From the NCBI RefSeq assembly GCF_001650875.1, contig NZ_LXYI01000005.1, positions 104,212 to 168,211 on the forward strand: a stretch of DNA of 64,000 nt, written 5' to 3'. A model generated the notes under the pieces. The model did no database searches, had not been told where the DNA came from, and saw only the letters and a program-made list of their open reading frames with translations. Made by a program: the position numbers and the translations under genes. Source of the stretch: Sulfitobacter sp. EhC04 (GTDB lineage Bacteria > Pseudomonadota > Alphaproteobacteria > Rhodobacterales > Rhodobacteraceae). Of this stretch, positions 8,618 through 17,373 are shown piece by piece. Position 1 is the first letter of the stretch, and the number at the start of each line of letters is the position of its first letter.

Positions 8618-9283
8618 TCATTCAATCGGCCAGGGCGGATAATAGTCCTTTTCATAGATACCCTCCCCCTGCGGCAAGCTCTCGGCGAAACTCTCGCGCT
8701 CGGTGATACGCTCGTACCATTCCGCCACCGCCGGATGTGCGTCCAGCCTGGCAAAGAACTGCGCCATGTACACCGCCTGCCCTACAGAAATATCCACCGC
8801 AGAGAACCCGCTGGTCAACAGATAGTCGCGGTTCTCGACCGGCGTCGACAAACGCGCCTCCAGCGCGTCGTAGCATTTGCCGATCCTGGCGGCCTCCAGC
8901 TTCATCACGAAGGGGCTGCGCATGTGATCCTCGCGCAGCACGATGTGCTGCTGGGTCAGGGCCGCCGCGTGCTGGCTGATCGTCTCGGCGAAATGCAGCC
9001 AGACCAGCCAGGCCATGCGGTCCGGCACCCCCGGCATCCGGCCCAGCCGCTCGGGACTGAAACGCTCGCAGAGGTACTCGGTGATCGCGCCGGTCTCGAA
9101 CATCCGCTCTCCGTCGATCTCCAGCGCGGGCACGCGGCCCGCAGGCGACAGCGACAGATAGGCCGGATCGCGCAGCGAGCGGTCAAAGGCATAGGTACGG
9201 ACCTGATATTCCACATCCATTTCGTTGAGCAGCCAAAGCGTGCGCATCGACCGCGTCTGCGGACAGTGATGCAATGTAATCAT
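8618..9283 (-). CDS. Glutathione S-transferase family protein
   Basis: A 221-residue cytosolic GST-type protein. The N-terminal thioredoxin-like domain opens MITLHHCPQTRSMRTLWLLNE and carries the conserved cis-proline/ESxAI-type segment as GRVPALEIDGERMFETGAITEYL. The all-helical C-terminal domain has the hydrophobic-capping AVDISVGQAVYM. It sits between HMG-CoA lyase and the carboxylase alpha subunit on the same strand, so it is expressed with leucine catabolism. A detoxifying or isomerase role toward acyl-CoA intermediates is only a guess. Confidence 0.9.
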   Translation of the reverse strand: MITLHHCPQTRSMRTLWLLNEMDVEYQVRTYAFDRSLRDPAYLSLSPAGRVPALEIDGERMFETGAITEYLCERFSPERLGRMPGVPDRMAWLVWLHFAETISQHAAALTQQHIVLREDHMRSPFVMKLEAARIGKCYDALEARLSTPVENRDYLLTSGFSAVDISVGQAVYMAQFFARLDAHPAVAEWYERITERESFAESLPQGEGIYEKDYYPPWPIE

Positions 9284-9302
9284 CTGGGAAACCTCGCATA
9301 AA

Positions 9303-9587
9303 TCATCTACCTGCCATCATGGCGCAGGGCGCATTATCGGCCATCAAGGTGCCCGGCGGCAGCGTTCCGATCTGCCGCGTCAACCTTTGCCGCGCGGGCA
9401 TGCAAGCCGCGCGAAACGCAACCTGCAACCAGCCCCGCCCCGACATCCGCAGCACCGCAATATGCCACGTCATCAACAGGATCGCCGCCATGATTGGCAG
9501 CTTGTGACCAGGGACATAAGCGATAACGACGGCAGCCACCAGTGCGACCGGCACCATCCGATCCCCCCGCCACTCCTGCCAACTCAC
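9303..9587 (-). CDS. Small membrane protein inside the liu operon
   Basis: A 94-residue frame starting with GTG at 9587, which overlaps the TGA of the carboxylase alpha subunit (GTGA). An ATG ten codons in (9557) is an alternative start. It has one or two hydrophobic segments (about residues 12-28 and 30-48) and a basic tail with three cysteines. No family recognised. The tight overlap with the upstream gene and the 19-bp distance to the GST gene support it being real. Confidence 0.55.
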   Translation of the reverse strand: MSWQEWRGDRMVPVALVAAVVIAYVPGHKLPIMAAILLMTWHIAVLRMSGRGWLQVAFRAACMPARQRLTRQIGTLPPGTLMADNAPCAMMAGR

Positions 9588-11530
9588 GCGGCGGTTTCCG
9601 CCTCTGCCTCCAGCCGGACCAGCGCGGCACCGGCCTCCACCTGGTCGCCTTCGGCGGCCAGCACCTCGGCCACCACGCCGTCGCGGGCGGCCAGCAGGCT
9701 GTGCTCCATCTTCATGGCCTCAAGCACCGCCAGCCTGTCGCCTGCGGTGACCTTCTGGCCCACCGCCGCATCGACCAGCCGCACCAGCCCCGGCATCGGT
9801 GCCTCGATCAGATTGCCGTCGCCGGTCTTGCCCGCCGCTCGTGCCAGCGGGTCGATCACCTCAAAACCCATGCCATAGCCGTCAAAGACCGTCACCACCG
9901 CCCCGGCCAGAGCCACCGACGGGGCCATATGCCCGTCCAGATACCAGCGCCCCGCCCGGCGCTCGGCGCTGACCTCGGCCTCGCCCACCGACCAGGACTG
10001 CCGGTCAGGCGACAGCACCCGGACCTTGAGCAGTGTTTCCGCGCCGCCCTGCGCCAGCATCACCTGACGCCGCAATGCACGCCACAGGGTAAACCCGGCC
10101 TCGGCCTGCGGTGCCATCAGCCCCAGGGCCGCCATACCTGCCAGCGCCATGTGCCATGGCGCCACCTTGGGGGGTTCGGTCAGCGCCTCGATGTCGCGGG
10201 CGATCAACCCGGTGTCGACGTCGCCTGCGGCAAATCCCGCGTGACCCGCCAACGCCCCCAGAAAGGCCAGGTTGGTCACCGTGCCCGCCACCTGCGCGCC
10301 CGCCAGCGCCGCGCGCAACCGCGCCAGCGCCACGTCGCGGGTCGGGCCATGCACGATCACCTTGGCAATCATCGGATCGTAGAACGGGCTGATTGTATCG
10401 CCCGCCCGCACCCCGCTGTCGGCACGGGTCTGATCGGTGAATTCCAGATGCGTCAGCGTGCCGGTGGCGGGCAGAAACCCTTTCGGCACATCCTCGGCGT
10501 AAAGCCGCGCCTCGAAGGCATGGCCGTTGATCGTCAGCGCATCCTGTCCCTTGGGCAGGCTTTCGCCCGCCGCCACACGCAACTGCCATTCTACCAGATC
10601 GACGCCGGTGATGGCTTCCGTCACCGGATGTTCCACCTGCAACCGCGTGTTCATCTCCATGAAAAAGAACCCTTCCGCGCGCAGCCCCTCCGAGCCGTCA
10701 ACGATGAATTCCACCGTCCCCGCCCCGGCATAGCCGATGGCCTCGGCCGCCCGCACTGCCGCCGCGCCCATCGCGGCGCGCATCTCTTCATTCATGCCCG
10801 GTGCCGGGGCTTCCTCGATCACCTTCTGATGGCGGCGTTGCAGCGAACAATCGCGCTCGAACAGATGGACGGCCTTCTGGCCATCACCAAAGACCTGCAC
10901 CTCGATATGGCGCGGCTTGGTCACGAATTTCTCGACCAGCACATCCGAATTGCCAAAGGCGGTCTTCGCCTCGGACCGGGCCGACGCCAGCGCCGCCTGG
11001 AAGCCCGATGCCGCATCGACCTGCCGCATCCCCTTGCCGCCACCGCCTGCCACGGCCTTGATCAGCACCGGATAGCCGATCTTCTCCGCCTCCGCCGCCA
11101 GCAGCGCATCGTCCTGGTCCGCGCCGTGATACCCCGGCACCACCGGCACGCCCGCCTCGACCATCAGCGCCTTGGCCGCGTCCTTCAGGCCCATCGCGCG
11201 GATGGCTTTCGCGGAAGGGCCGATGAACACCAGCCCGGCCTGTTCCACCGCATCCACGAAACCGGGGTTCTCGGACAGAAAGCCATAGCCCGGATGGATC
11301 GCCTGCGCGCCCGTGTCCAGCGCCGCCTGGATGATCACGTCACCGCGCAGATAGCTTTCCGACGGTGCCGAGGCCCCGATATGCACCGCGACATCCGCCA
11401 TGGCCACATGTTTCGCCGCTGCATCCGCGTCGGAATAGACCGCGACACAGCGCACCCCCATGGCCTGCGCCGTCTCCATCACCCGACAGGCGATCTCGCC
11501 CCGGTTCGCAATCAGGATCGTGTCAAACAT
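9584..11530 (-). CDS. liuD: Methylcrotonyl-CoA carboxylase, biotin-containing alpha subunit
   Basis: The 648-residue biotin carboxylase/carrier subunit that carboxylates biotin with ATP and bicarbonate for conversion of 3-methylcrotonyl-CoA to 3-methylglutaconyl-CoA. Domains in order are: biotin carboxylase N-domain (ILIANRGEIACRV at the start), ATP-grasp with the glycine-rich KAVAGGGGKGMR near 158-169 and the MEMNTRLQVEHPVTE catalytic block near 287-301, a variable linker, and a biotinyl domain at the C-terminus with VLEAMKMEHSL, whose lysine is biotinylated. It follows the beta subunit gene after a 152-bp gap that contains a repeat array. Confidence 0.96.
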   Translation of the reverse strand: MFDTILIANRGEIACRVMETAQAMGVRCVAVYSDADAAAKHVAMADVAVHIGASAPSESYLRGDVIIQAALDTGAQAIHPGYGFLSENPGFVDAVEQAGLVFIGPSAKAIRAMGLKDAAKALMVEAGVPVVPGYHGADQDDALLAAEAEKIGYPVLIKAVAGGGGKGMRQVDAASGFQAALASARSEAKTAFGNSDVLVEKFVTKPRHIEVQVFGDGQKAVHLFERDCSLQRRHQKVIEEAPAPGMNEEMRAAMGAAAVRAAEAIGYAGAGTVEFIVDGSEGLRAEGFFFMEMNTRLQVEHPVTEAITGVDLVEWQLRVAAGESLPKGQDALTINGHAFEARLYAEDVPKGFLPATGTLTHLEFTDQTRADSGVRAGDTISPFYDPMIAKVIVHGPTRDVALARLRAALAGAQVAGTVTNLAFLGALAGHAGFAAGDVDTGLIARDIEALTEPPKVAPWHMALAGMAALGLMAPQAEAGFTLWRALRRQVMLAQGGAETLLKVRVLSPDRQSWSVGEAEVSAERRAGRWYLDGHMAPSVALAGAVVTVFDGYGMGFEVIDPLARAAGKTGDGNLIEAPMPGLVRLVDAAVGQKVTAGDRLAVLEAMKMEHSLLAARDGVVAEVLAAEGDQVEAGAALVRLEAEAETAA

Positions 11531-11564
11531 CGCGCATCCTCTCCAATTGATCTCGACTCATCAT

Positions 11565-11624
11565 TTCATTGTTCCTCAAATACCACCGGGGGAGCAGTCG
11601 CAGACTGCGGGGGCAGCGCCCCCC
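11565..11624 (-). repeat. GC hairpin plus GGTATTTGAGGAA, intergenic element copy
   Basis: Between the two carboxylase genes the minus strand carries a GC-rich block with short inverted repeats (GGGGGGCGCTGCCCCC), a second block (GCAGTCTGCGACTGC) and then CCCCCGGTGGTATTTGAGGAA. The same order, a GC hairpin and then C(C/G)GG-x-TATTT and an A-rich tail, recurs at 49234-49290 and more weakly elsewhere in the window. Non-coding. Confidence 0.45.
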
Positions 11625-11673
11625 GTGCACAGGCGGTGCATGGATTGTGCACGGTCTGTGACTGGCAATGCAC
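11625..11673. repeat. Array of GTGCAC motifs with 11-bp period
   Basis: The motif GTGCA starts at 11625, 11636 and 11647. A GTGAC variant starts at 11658 and an ATGCA variant at 11668, giving steps of 11, 11, 11 and 10 bp. The units are GTGCACAGGCG, GTGCATGGATT, GTGCACGGTCT, GTGACTGGCA and ATGCAC. One motif per helical turn places all copies on the same DNA face. The same motif with the same spacing occurs at 62089-62127. It lies 10 bp after the end of the carboxylase beta gene. Confidence 0.6.
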
Positions 11674-11682
11674 AGGCCATGG

Positions 11683-13287
11683 TCACATCCGGAACACGCC
11701 AAAGCGTGTCGGCTCGATGGGGGCATTCAGGCTGGCCGAAAGGCTCAAAAACAACACATCCCGGCTCTTGCGCGGGTCGATGATGCCATCGTCCCAGAGC
11801 CGCGCAGCGGCATAAAGCGGATGCGACTGCTCCTCGAACATGTCAATCGTGGGCTGCTTGAAGGCAGTCTCCTCTTCTTCGGTCCAGGTCTCGCCCGCCC
11901 GCTCCAGCGCGTCGCGCTTGACGGTGGCCAGAACCCCCGCCGCCTGCGGGCCGCCCATGACGGAAATCCGGCTGTTGGGCCAGGTCCACAGGAACCGCGG
12001 CCGATAGGCGCGCCCCGACATGCCATAGTTGCCCGCCCCGAAGGAGCCGCCGACCAGCATGGTGATCTTGGGCACATTGGTGGTGGCCACTGCCGTCACC
12101 ATCTTGGCCCCATGCCGCGCGATTCCTTCGTTCTCGTATTTGCGGCCCACCATGAATCCTGTGATATTCTGCAGGAAAACCAAGGGGATATTGCGCTGGC
12201 TGCACAGTTCGATGAAATGCGCGCCCTTTTGCGCCGCTTCCGAGAACAACACCCCGTTGTTGGCCACGATCCCGATGGGACAGCCCTTGAGATGGGCAAA
12301 ACCCGTCACCAGTGTCTCGCCAAAGCGGGATTTGAATTCGTCAAAGCGGCTGCCGTCCACCAGCCGGGCAATCACCTCGCGGATGTCATAGGGTGTGCGC
12401 AGGTCGGCAGGCACCACACCCAGCAGTTCCGCCGGGTCATAGGCGGGCTCCTCCGGGCTTTCCCATTGGACAGTCGCAGGCCGGGTGCGGTTCAGCTGCG
12501 CCACCGCGCGGCGCGCAAGGCTCAGCGCATGGGCGTCATCCTCTGCCAGATAGTCGGCCACACCGGACAGGCGCGTGTGCACGTCGCCGCCGCCCAGATC
12601 CTCGGCGCTGACCACCTCGCCCGTCGCCGCCTTGACCAGCGGCGGTCCGGCCAGAAAGATCGTGCCCTGTTCCTTCACGATGATGGTCACATCCGACATC
12701 GCAGGCACATAGGCCCCGCCTGCGGTACAAGACCCCATCACCACGGCAATCTGCGGTATCCCCTTGGCCGACATCCGCGCCTGGTTGTAGAAGATCGCGC
12801 CGAAATGGTCGCGGTCGGGGAAGACCTCATCCTGGTTCGGCAGGTTCGCGCCGCCACTGTCCACAAGGTAGACGCAGGGCAGATGGTTCGTCTCTGCGAT
12901 TTCCTGCGCGCGCAGGTGCTTCTTGACCGTCATCGGATAATAGGTGCCGCCCTTCACGGTGGCGTCGTTGCACACCACCATGACCTCATGGCCCTGCACC
13001 CGGCCAATGCCCGCAATCACACCCGCACAGGGGGCCGCGCCGCCATACAGCCCATGCGCCGCTGTCGCGCCGATTTCGAGAAAGGGCGATCCGGGGTCCA
13101 GCAGGTTCGCCACCCGCTCGCGCGGCAGCATCTTGCCCCGGCTGGCATGGCGCGCGCGCGATTTCTCGCCGCCGCCAAGGGCCGCCGCCTCTGCCGCGGC
13201 TGCGACGGGTTCCAGCGCCTTGAGATGGGCCGCTTCGTTGGCCTTGAAGCTTTCGGAAGACGGCAGAGCCTGAGATAACAGTTTCAC
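11683..13287 (-). CDS. liuB: Methylcrotonyl-CoA carboxylase, carboxyltransferase beta subunit
   Basis: The 534-residue carboxyltransferase subunit that moves the carboxyl group from biotin to 3-methylcrotonyl-CoA. It has the duplicated crotonase-like architecture of this family: N-terminal acyl-CoA half ([40 protein letters not shown]) and C-terminal biotin-binding half ([60 protein letters not shown]). The last motif is characteristic of MCC rather than propionyl-CoA carboxylase. The length is normal. It starts one base after the end of the small secreted-protein gene upstream. Confidence 0.96.
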   Translation of the reverse strand: MKLLSQALPSSESFKANEAAHLKALEPVAAAAEAAALGGGEKSRARHASRGKMLPRERVANLLDPGSPFLEIGATAAHGLYGGAAPCAGVIAGIGRVQGHEVMVVCNDATVKGGTYYPMTVKKHLRAQEIAETNHLPCVYLVDSGGANLPNQDEVFPDRDHFGAIFYNQARMSAKGIPQIAVVMGSCTAGGAYVPAMSDVTIIVKEQGTIFLAGPPLVKAATGEVVSAEDLGGGDVHTRLSGVADYLAEDDAHALSLARRAVAQLNRTRPATVQWESPEEPAYDPAELLGVVPADLRTPYDIREVIARLVDGSRFDEFKSRFGETLVTGFAHLKGCPIGIVANNGVLFSEAAQKGAHFIELCSQRNIPLVFLQNITGFMVGRKYENEGIARHGAKMVTAVATTNVPKITMLVGGSFGAGNYGMSGRAYRPRFLWTWPNSRISVMGGPQAAGVLATVKRDALERAGETWTEEEETAFKQPTIDMFEEQSHPLYAAARLWDDGIIDPRKSRDVLFLSLSASLNAPIEPTRFGVFRM

Positions 13288-13288
13288 A

Positions 13289-13765
13289 TCAATTTCCCTT
13301 CATGTCGCGAAGCTCCAGCGTGCGCCGGGCCGTCATCACCATCATGCAATTGGCATGGACGATGTTTCGCATAGATCCGTCCTGCCAGCGTGCGTAACCA
13401 AGCGCGCATTCCGCATCGCGGAAGGCGATCCAGGCCCGTTGCGCCGCCAGCAAATAGTTCTGAAGCGCCGGATTCTGTGCCCCCAGAACCGCACGGGTGC
13501 TCTTGTATTGTTCATTCAGCAAGGTGTCCCAGACCTCTGTTTCGGCCTGGATGCACTGGGTGATGCCCAAAGTGGTATCAAAACCCTGATCCTGGCAGGT
13601 GTTCGATGCAGCGCCAAGGCAATCCGGCGACATCTCTCCGGTCGGGGTCTGCGCGAAACAGGACCGGACCGTGCCGCTGTCGACCTGCTGCGCCCAGGCG
13701 CCACCGGGCCAAAGCCCATTCCATAGGCCAGACCCGACCATTGCCAAAATCATCATCCGTCTCAT
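13289..13765 (-). CDS. Secreted LprI-like (DUF1311) protein
   Basis: A 158-residue exported protein. The N-terminus has a basic start and a hydrophobic stretch ending ...GGAWAQQ, a plausible Sec signal peptide cleaved near residue 25. The mature part holds paired cysteines and the motif [12 protein letters not shown]...[20 protein letters not shown], the hallmark of the DUF1311/lysozyme-inhibitor LprI N-terminal domain. It overlaps the acyl-CoA synthetase stop by four bases (ATGA) and abuts the carboxylase beta gene, so it is an embedded member of the liu operon. Why a periplasmic protein of this family sits there is unclear. Confidence 0.8.
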   Translation of the reverse strand: MRRMMILAMVGSGLWNGLWPGGAWAQQVDSGTVRSCFAQTPTGEMSPDCLGAASNTCQDQGFDTTLGITQCIQAETEVWDTLLNEQYKSTRAVLGAQNPALQNYLLAAQRAWIAFRDAECALGYARWQDGSMRNIVHANCMMVMTARRTLELRDMKGN

Positions 13766-15279
13766 TGCCGGGTCTCCTCTGTCGCCATCTGTTTCAGCGC
13801 GCGGCGGATCACCTTGCCAGTGACGGTCATCGGCAGTTCCTCCAGAAACGCAATTTCCCTTGGGTATGAGTAACCTGCAAGCCGTTCCTTGACCCAGTCC
13901 TGCAATTCCTGTGCGGTCACGCCTGCCCCGTCCTTGCGCACCACATAGGCCTTCACGATCTCGGTGCGCAGCGCGTCAGGCTTGCCCACGACGCCACAGG
14001 TGGCCACGCCCGGATGGGTCAGCAGGCAATCCTCGATCTCCGCCGGACCGATCCGATAGCCTGCCGAAGTGATCACATCGTCCTCACGCCCCACAAAGCG
14101 CAGGAAATCCCCTTCCCACAGGCCCCGGTCCCCCGTCACCAGCCAATCGCCGCGAAACTTCTCGGCGGTGGCTTCGGGCCGGTTCCAGTATCCCAGCATC
14201 ATGGAGGCCGATCCGCGCCGCACCGCCACGTCGCCCTCGCCCTCCGTCGGTTGGCCCGCATCGTCGATCACCGCCACCTCATGCCCCGGCACCGCCTTGC
14301 CAATACAACCTGCGCGGGCGGGATAGTCCACCCCGCAGCTTGACGCGACCATGTTGCATTCCGTCTGGCCGTAGAATTCGTTGATCTGAAGGCCGAAGGC
14401 ACCCTGCCCCCAGGCCAGCATCTCTGCGCCCAGCGGCTCGCCGCCGCTGGCGACAGAGCGCAGGCCCGGCAACGCGCGGTCTGCCGCCTTGAGCATCCGC
14501 AGGGCCGTCGGTGGAAAGAACACGTTGCGCACATTGCCGCGTGCAATGATATCGGCGCAGCCTTCGGGGCTGAACTTGGCCATCCGCGCGGCCACGACGG
14601 GCACGCCCAGCGCAAGGCCGGGCATCAGCACATCGAACAACCCGCCGATCCATGCCCAGTCCGCAGGGGTCCACAGGCAATCGCCGGGCTGGCCAAGGTG
14701 ATCGTGGCTGATCGCCACGCCCGGCAGATGCCCGGTCAGGACCCGGTGGCCATGTAAGGCCCCCTTGGGCGTGCCGGTGGTGCCGGAGGTGTAGATCAAC
14801 ACGGCGGGGTCCTGGGGCCCGGTGTCGGCAAAATCCACGGACGCACCGTCAATCCCGACCTGCGCTGCGATCCACGGCTCTGCCAGACCCCCGAGCAGAT
14901 CGGACCCTTCCGCGTCCGTCAGCACGATGGCGCAACCGGCGTCGCCTGCGCGGGCCGCCAGCGCATCCTGTTTGAAAAGCTTGAACAGCGGGACCGAGAT
15001 TGCACCGATTTTCCAGATCGCCAGATGTGCCGCCGCGCACCAGGGTCCCTGGCTCAGCAACACGCCAACCCGGTCGCCCGGCGCGACACGCGCGATCAGG
15101 GCACGCGCGAGACCATCCGTCATCCGGGCCAGTTCCCCATAGCTGACATCGCGCCGCCCCGGCCCGGTCAGATCGACAATCGCCAATGCATCCGAAGGCC
15201 TTGCGAGACATTGTTCGGCCATGTTCAACCGCTCGGGCAGGTCCCACGATCCATCCTTGCGAAGCCCTTGCAGGTCCAT
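13762..15279 (-). CDS. AMP-forming acyl-CoA synthetase
   Basis: A member of the ANL superfamily that activates a carboxylic acid to its CoA thioester through an acyl-adenylate. Motifs present are the P-loop LIYTSGTTGTPKGALHGH (about 160), YWNRPEA, the hinge region GREDDVITSAGYRIGPAEIE and the C-terminal catalytic lysine in MTVTGKVIRR. I use the ATG at 15279, giving 505 aa. A TTG at 15321 is possible. Located inside the liu operon, it most plausibly activates isovalerate, another branched short-chain acid, or the acetoacetate product. The sequence does not decide which. Confidence 0.88.
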   Translation of the reverse strand: MDLQGLRKDGSWDLPERLNMAEQCLARPSDALAIVDLTGPGRRDVSYGELARMTDGLARALIARVAPGDRVGVLLSQGPWCAAAHLAIWKIGAISVPLFKLFKQDALAARAGDAGCAIVLTDAEGSDLLGGLAEPWIAAQVGIDGASVDFADTGPQDPAVLIYTSGTTGTPKGALHGHRVLTGHLPGVAISHDHLGQPGDCLWTPADWAWIGGLFDVLMPGLALGVPVVAARMAKFSPEGCADIIARGNVRNVFFPPTALRMLKAADRALPGLRSVASGGEPLGAEMLAWGQGAFGLQINEFYGQTECNMVASSCGVDYPARAGCIGKAVPGHEVAVIDDAGQPTEGEGDVAVRRGSASMMLGYWNRPEATAEKFRGDWLVTGDRGLWEGDFLRFVGREDDVITSAGYRIGPAEIEDCLLTHPGVATCGVVGKPDALRTEIVKAYVVRKDGAGVTAQELQDWVKERLAGYSYPREIAFLEELPMTVTGKVIRRALKQMATEETRQ

Positions 15280-15345
15280 CACGTCAACTGCTCCGGGTTT
15301 ACCATTCCGATCCAGCCACAATCGGCCTTTGGCAGAGCGCTGACA

Positions 15346-15747
15346 TCAGTCATTGCCCAGCTCCCTTTGAAGTTGCCCAAGCTCCCGATCCAGAAAGAAA
15401 GAGGTGATCGAACGGATGATGACCAGCAAAAGCAGGAATATCAGGTCGGTAAACCGCAGGCTGAGCGCGGTGTGGATCACGTCCGACACGATAAACAGCT
15501 CCAGACCGGCCAGGATATAACGCCCCAGTTCGACCCGCTCGCGGTTGGTGCGGCGCACCCGGTCGGCACCGCGGCGTGCAATCTCTGCCAGCGTCACCCC
15601 GAGGATGAAGCGCGCGGCACCAACCAGCAACAGCGCGATGGCCGCCAGATCAATGAAGGTGGCGCACCACTCCAGCACCACGACAAGGCCGTGCAGGTGG
15701 CCATGCAGAATGCCGCTCTCCGCTTCGAGGTCGATCAGGCTGTCCAT
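15346..15747 (-). CDS. DUF1622 membrane protein
   Basis: A 133-residue integral membrane protein with about three hydrophobic segments (residues 20-48, 77-95, 98-118). The sequence VELGRYILAGLELFIVSDVIHT is typical of the DUF1622 family, whose function is not known. It lies on the liu strand, 25 bp after the next small gene and 66 bp ahead of the acyl-CoA synthetase start. Its role in the operon cannot be inferred. Confidence 0.8.
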   Translation of the reverse strand: MDSLIDLEAESGILHGHLHGLVVVLEWCATFIDLAAIALLLVGAARFILGVTLAEIARRGADRVRRTNRERVELGRYILAGLELFIVSDVIHTALSLRFTDLIFLLLLVIIRSITSFFLDRELGQLQRELGND

Positions 15748-15772
15748 TCCGGTCGCTCCCTTGATACGTCAC

Positions 15773-16057
15773 TCATGCATCAGGCCCTTCTGGCAGGGTG
15801 ATCAGCCGCCCGGCGCGGTCCACCGGGTAAATTACCGCATCGCCGCAATGCACCTCGATCCAGACCTGCGCCGCGCGGCCCGGCAAGGCGACGCAATCGG
15901 ACTTTTGCCCGGCATGGTCGGCCACATATCGCGCGGCAAAATGGTCGATCACATCCGTCTCCGTCATATGTGCGGCGATCCAGCCCTGCCGGAACAGCAA
16001 CAGCCCCGCCAACAGTGTCAGCACCGCCAGTGGGGTCCACCACAACCAGCGCGGCAT
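15773..16057 (-). CDS. Small membrane-anchored protein after isovaleryl-CoA dehydrogenase
   Basis: A 94-residue frame beginning with ATG at 16057, three bases after the stop of isovaleryl-CoA dehydrogenase. One N-terminal hydrophobic segment (LWWTPLAVLTLLAGLLLF) would anchor a ~70-residue periplasmic domain with two cysteines (SDCVALPG and EVHCGDAV), which could pair. No family recognised. The tight spacing to the dehydrogenase supports co-translation. Confidence 0.65.
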   Translation of the reverse strand: MPRWLWWTPLAVLTLLAGLLLFRQGWIAAHMTETDVIDHFAARYVADHAGQKSDCVALPGRAAQVWIEVHCGDAVIYPVDRAGRLITLPEGPDA

Positions 16058-16060
16058 CGC

Positions 16061-17224
16061 CTAGCTCATTACCGCCATCATCTCGCGGCCCACCAGCATC
16101 CGCCGGATTTCCGAAGTGCCCGCGCCGATCTCCATCAGCTTGGCATCGCGGAAGATGCGCGCCACGGCCGTGTCGTTCAGATAGCCCGCACCGCCCATCG
16201 CCTGCACCGCCTGATGGGCCTGCACCATCGCCTGTTCCGATGCATAAAGACAGCAGGCCGCCGCATCCTGGCGGGTCACATTCCCCCGGTCACAGGCCTG
16301 CGCCACGCTATAGACATAGGCCCGCGCCGAGTTCATCGCCGTGTACATGTCCGCCAGCTTGCCCTGCATCAGTTGAAAGTTCCCGATCGGCTGGCCGAAC
16401 TGCTTGCGCTCGCTCACATAGGGCATGACCTCGTCCAGGCAGGCCGCCATGGTGCCAAGGCCAATGCCCGCCAGCACCACACGTTCATAATCCAGCCCCG
16501 ACATCAGGACCGCAACGCCGCGCCCCTCTTCGCCCAGCACGTTTTCAAACGGCACTTCCACATCGTCAAAGACCAGCTCACCGGTGTTCGAGCCGCGCAT
16601 CCCCAGCTTGTCCAGGTGATGCGGGGTGCTGAACCCCTTCATGCCACGTTCGATCAGGAAGGCCGTGATGCCCCTGGACCCGGCCTCCGGGTCCGTCTTG
16701 GCATAGACCACCAGAGTCTCTGCATTGGGCGCATTAGTGATCCAGTACTTGTTGCCCGACAGGCGGAAATGATCGTTGCGCTTTTCCGCACGCAGTTTCA
16801 TCGACACCACGTCGCTGCCAGCCCCTGCCTCTGACATGGCCAGCGCGCCGACGTTCTCGCCCGAACAAAGCTTGGGCAGGTATTTCGCCTTCTGCTCCGG
16901 CGTGCCGTTCAGCCGGATCTGGTTGACGCAAAGGTTGGAATGCGCCCCGTAGGACAAAGAGACCGAGGCAGAGGCGCGCGCGATTTCTTCCACCGCGACG
17001 ACATGGGCAACATAGCCAAGGCCGGAACCGCCGTATTCCTCGTCTACGGTCATGCCCAGAAGGCCCAATTCGCCCATCTCGGTCCAAAGCTCGGGCGGAA
17101 AGTCGTTCCTGGCGTCGATCTCCGCCGCCATCGGTTTGACCCGTTCCTGCGCCCAGCGGTGGATCATCTCGCGCAGTGCCGCGACGTCTTCACCCAAATC
17201 GAAACTCATACTCGCGTTGAACAT
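16061..17224 (-). CDS. liuA: Isovaleryl-CoA dehydrogenase
   Basis: FAD-dependent acyl-CoA dehydrogenase that converts isovaleryl-CoA to 3-methylcrotonyl-CoA. The FAD/substrate blocks [17 protein letters not shown] and [11 protein letters not shown] are present. The catalytic glutamate lies in [14 protein letters not shown], the position typical of isovaleryl-CoA dehydrogenases rather than of medium/short-chain enzymes, which carry it near the C-terminus. I choose the ATG at 17224 (387 aa) because a GGGGGAGG ribosome site precedes it. The in-frame codon at 17245 lies inside the leader. First gene of the liu operon. Confidence 0.95.
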   Translation of the reverse strand: MFNASMSFDLGEDVAALREMIHRWAQERVKPMAAEIDARNDFPPELWTEMGELGLLGMTVDEEYGGSGLGYVAHVVAVEEIARASASVSLSYGAHSNLCVNQIRLNGTPEQKAKYLPKLCSGENVGALAMSEAGAGSDVVSMKLRAEKRNDHFRLSGNKYWITNAPNAETLVVYAKTDPEAGSRGITAFLIERGMKGFSTPHHLDKLGMRGSNTGELVFDDVEVPFENVLGEEGRGVAVLMSGLDYERVVLAGIGLGTMAACLDEVMPYVSERKQFGQPIGNFQLMQGKLADMYTAMNSARAYVYSVAQACDRGNVTRQDAAACCLYASEQAMVQAHQAVQAMGGAGYLNDTAVARIFRDAKLMEIGAGTSEIRRMLVGREMMAVMS

Positions 17225-17249
17225 CTTCGCCTCCCCCAAGGTCATTTAT

Positions 17250-17263
17250 TGAACGCACGTTCA
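17250..17263. promoter_or_regulatory. Operator dyad at the liu promoter (TGAACG-N2-CGTTCA)
   Basis: A perfect inverted repeat TGAACG-CA-CGTTCA sits between the -10 box (17265-17270) and the liuA start, so it would cover the transcription start. Short dyads of this shape are common TetR-type operators of acyl-CoA catabolism genes. No regulator gene of that type is seen in the window, so the binding protein is unknown. Confidence 0.6.
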
Positions 17264-17264
17264 T

Positions 17265-17293
17265 TACTTACGCTCCGCCCGTGGTTGCGTCAA
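17265..17293 (-). promoter_or_regulatory. Sigma-70-type promoter of the liu operon
   Basis: On the minus strand TTGACG (17293-17288) and TAAGTA (17270-17265) are spaced 17 bp, about 40 bp ahead of the liuA ATG. The -35 matches consensus in five of six positions. The dyad at 17250-17263 follows immediately. Confidence 0.6.
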
Positions 17294-17373
17294 GCCTCTG
17301 TGCTTCGGGAACCCGGCTCCCCTTCCGGTCGTTGGGCGGTAACAGCACAGCAATGTGAGCAAAGGATACAGCA

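Noticed and set aside
9542..11815. 757-codon open frame on the plus strand across the carboxylase alpha gene.
   Set aside because: Antisense to a complete biotin carboxylase. No domain is recognisable in it and it runs through repeats and intergenic DNA.
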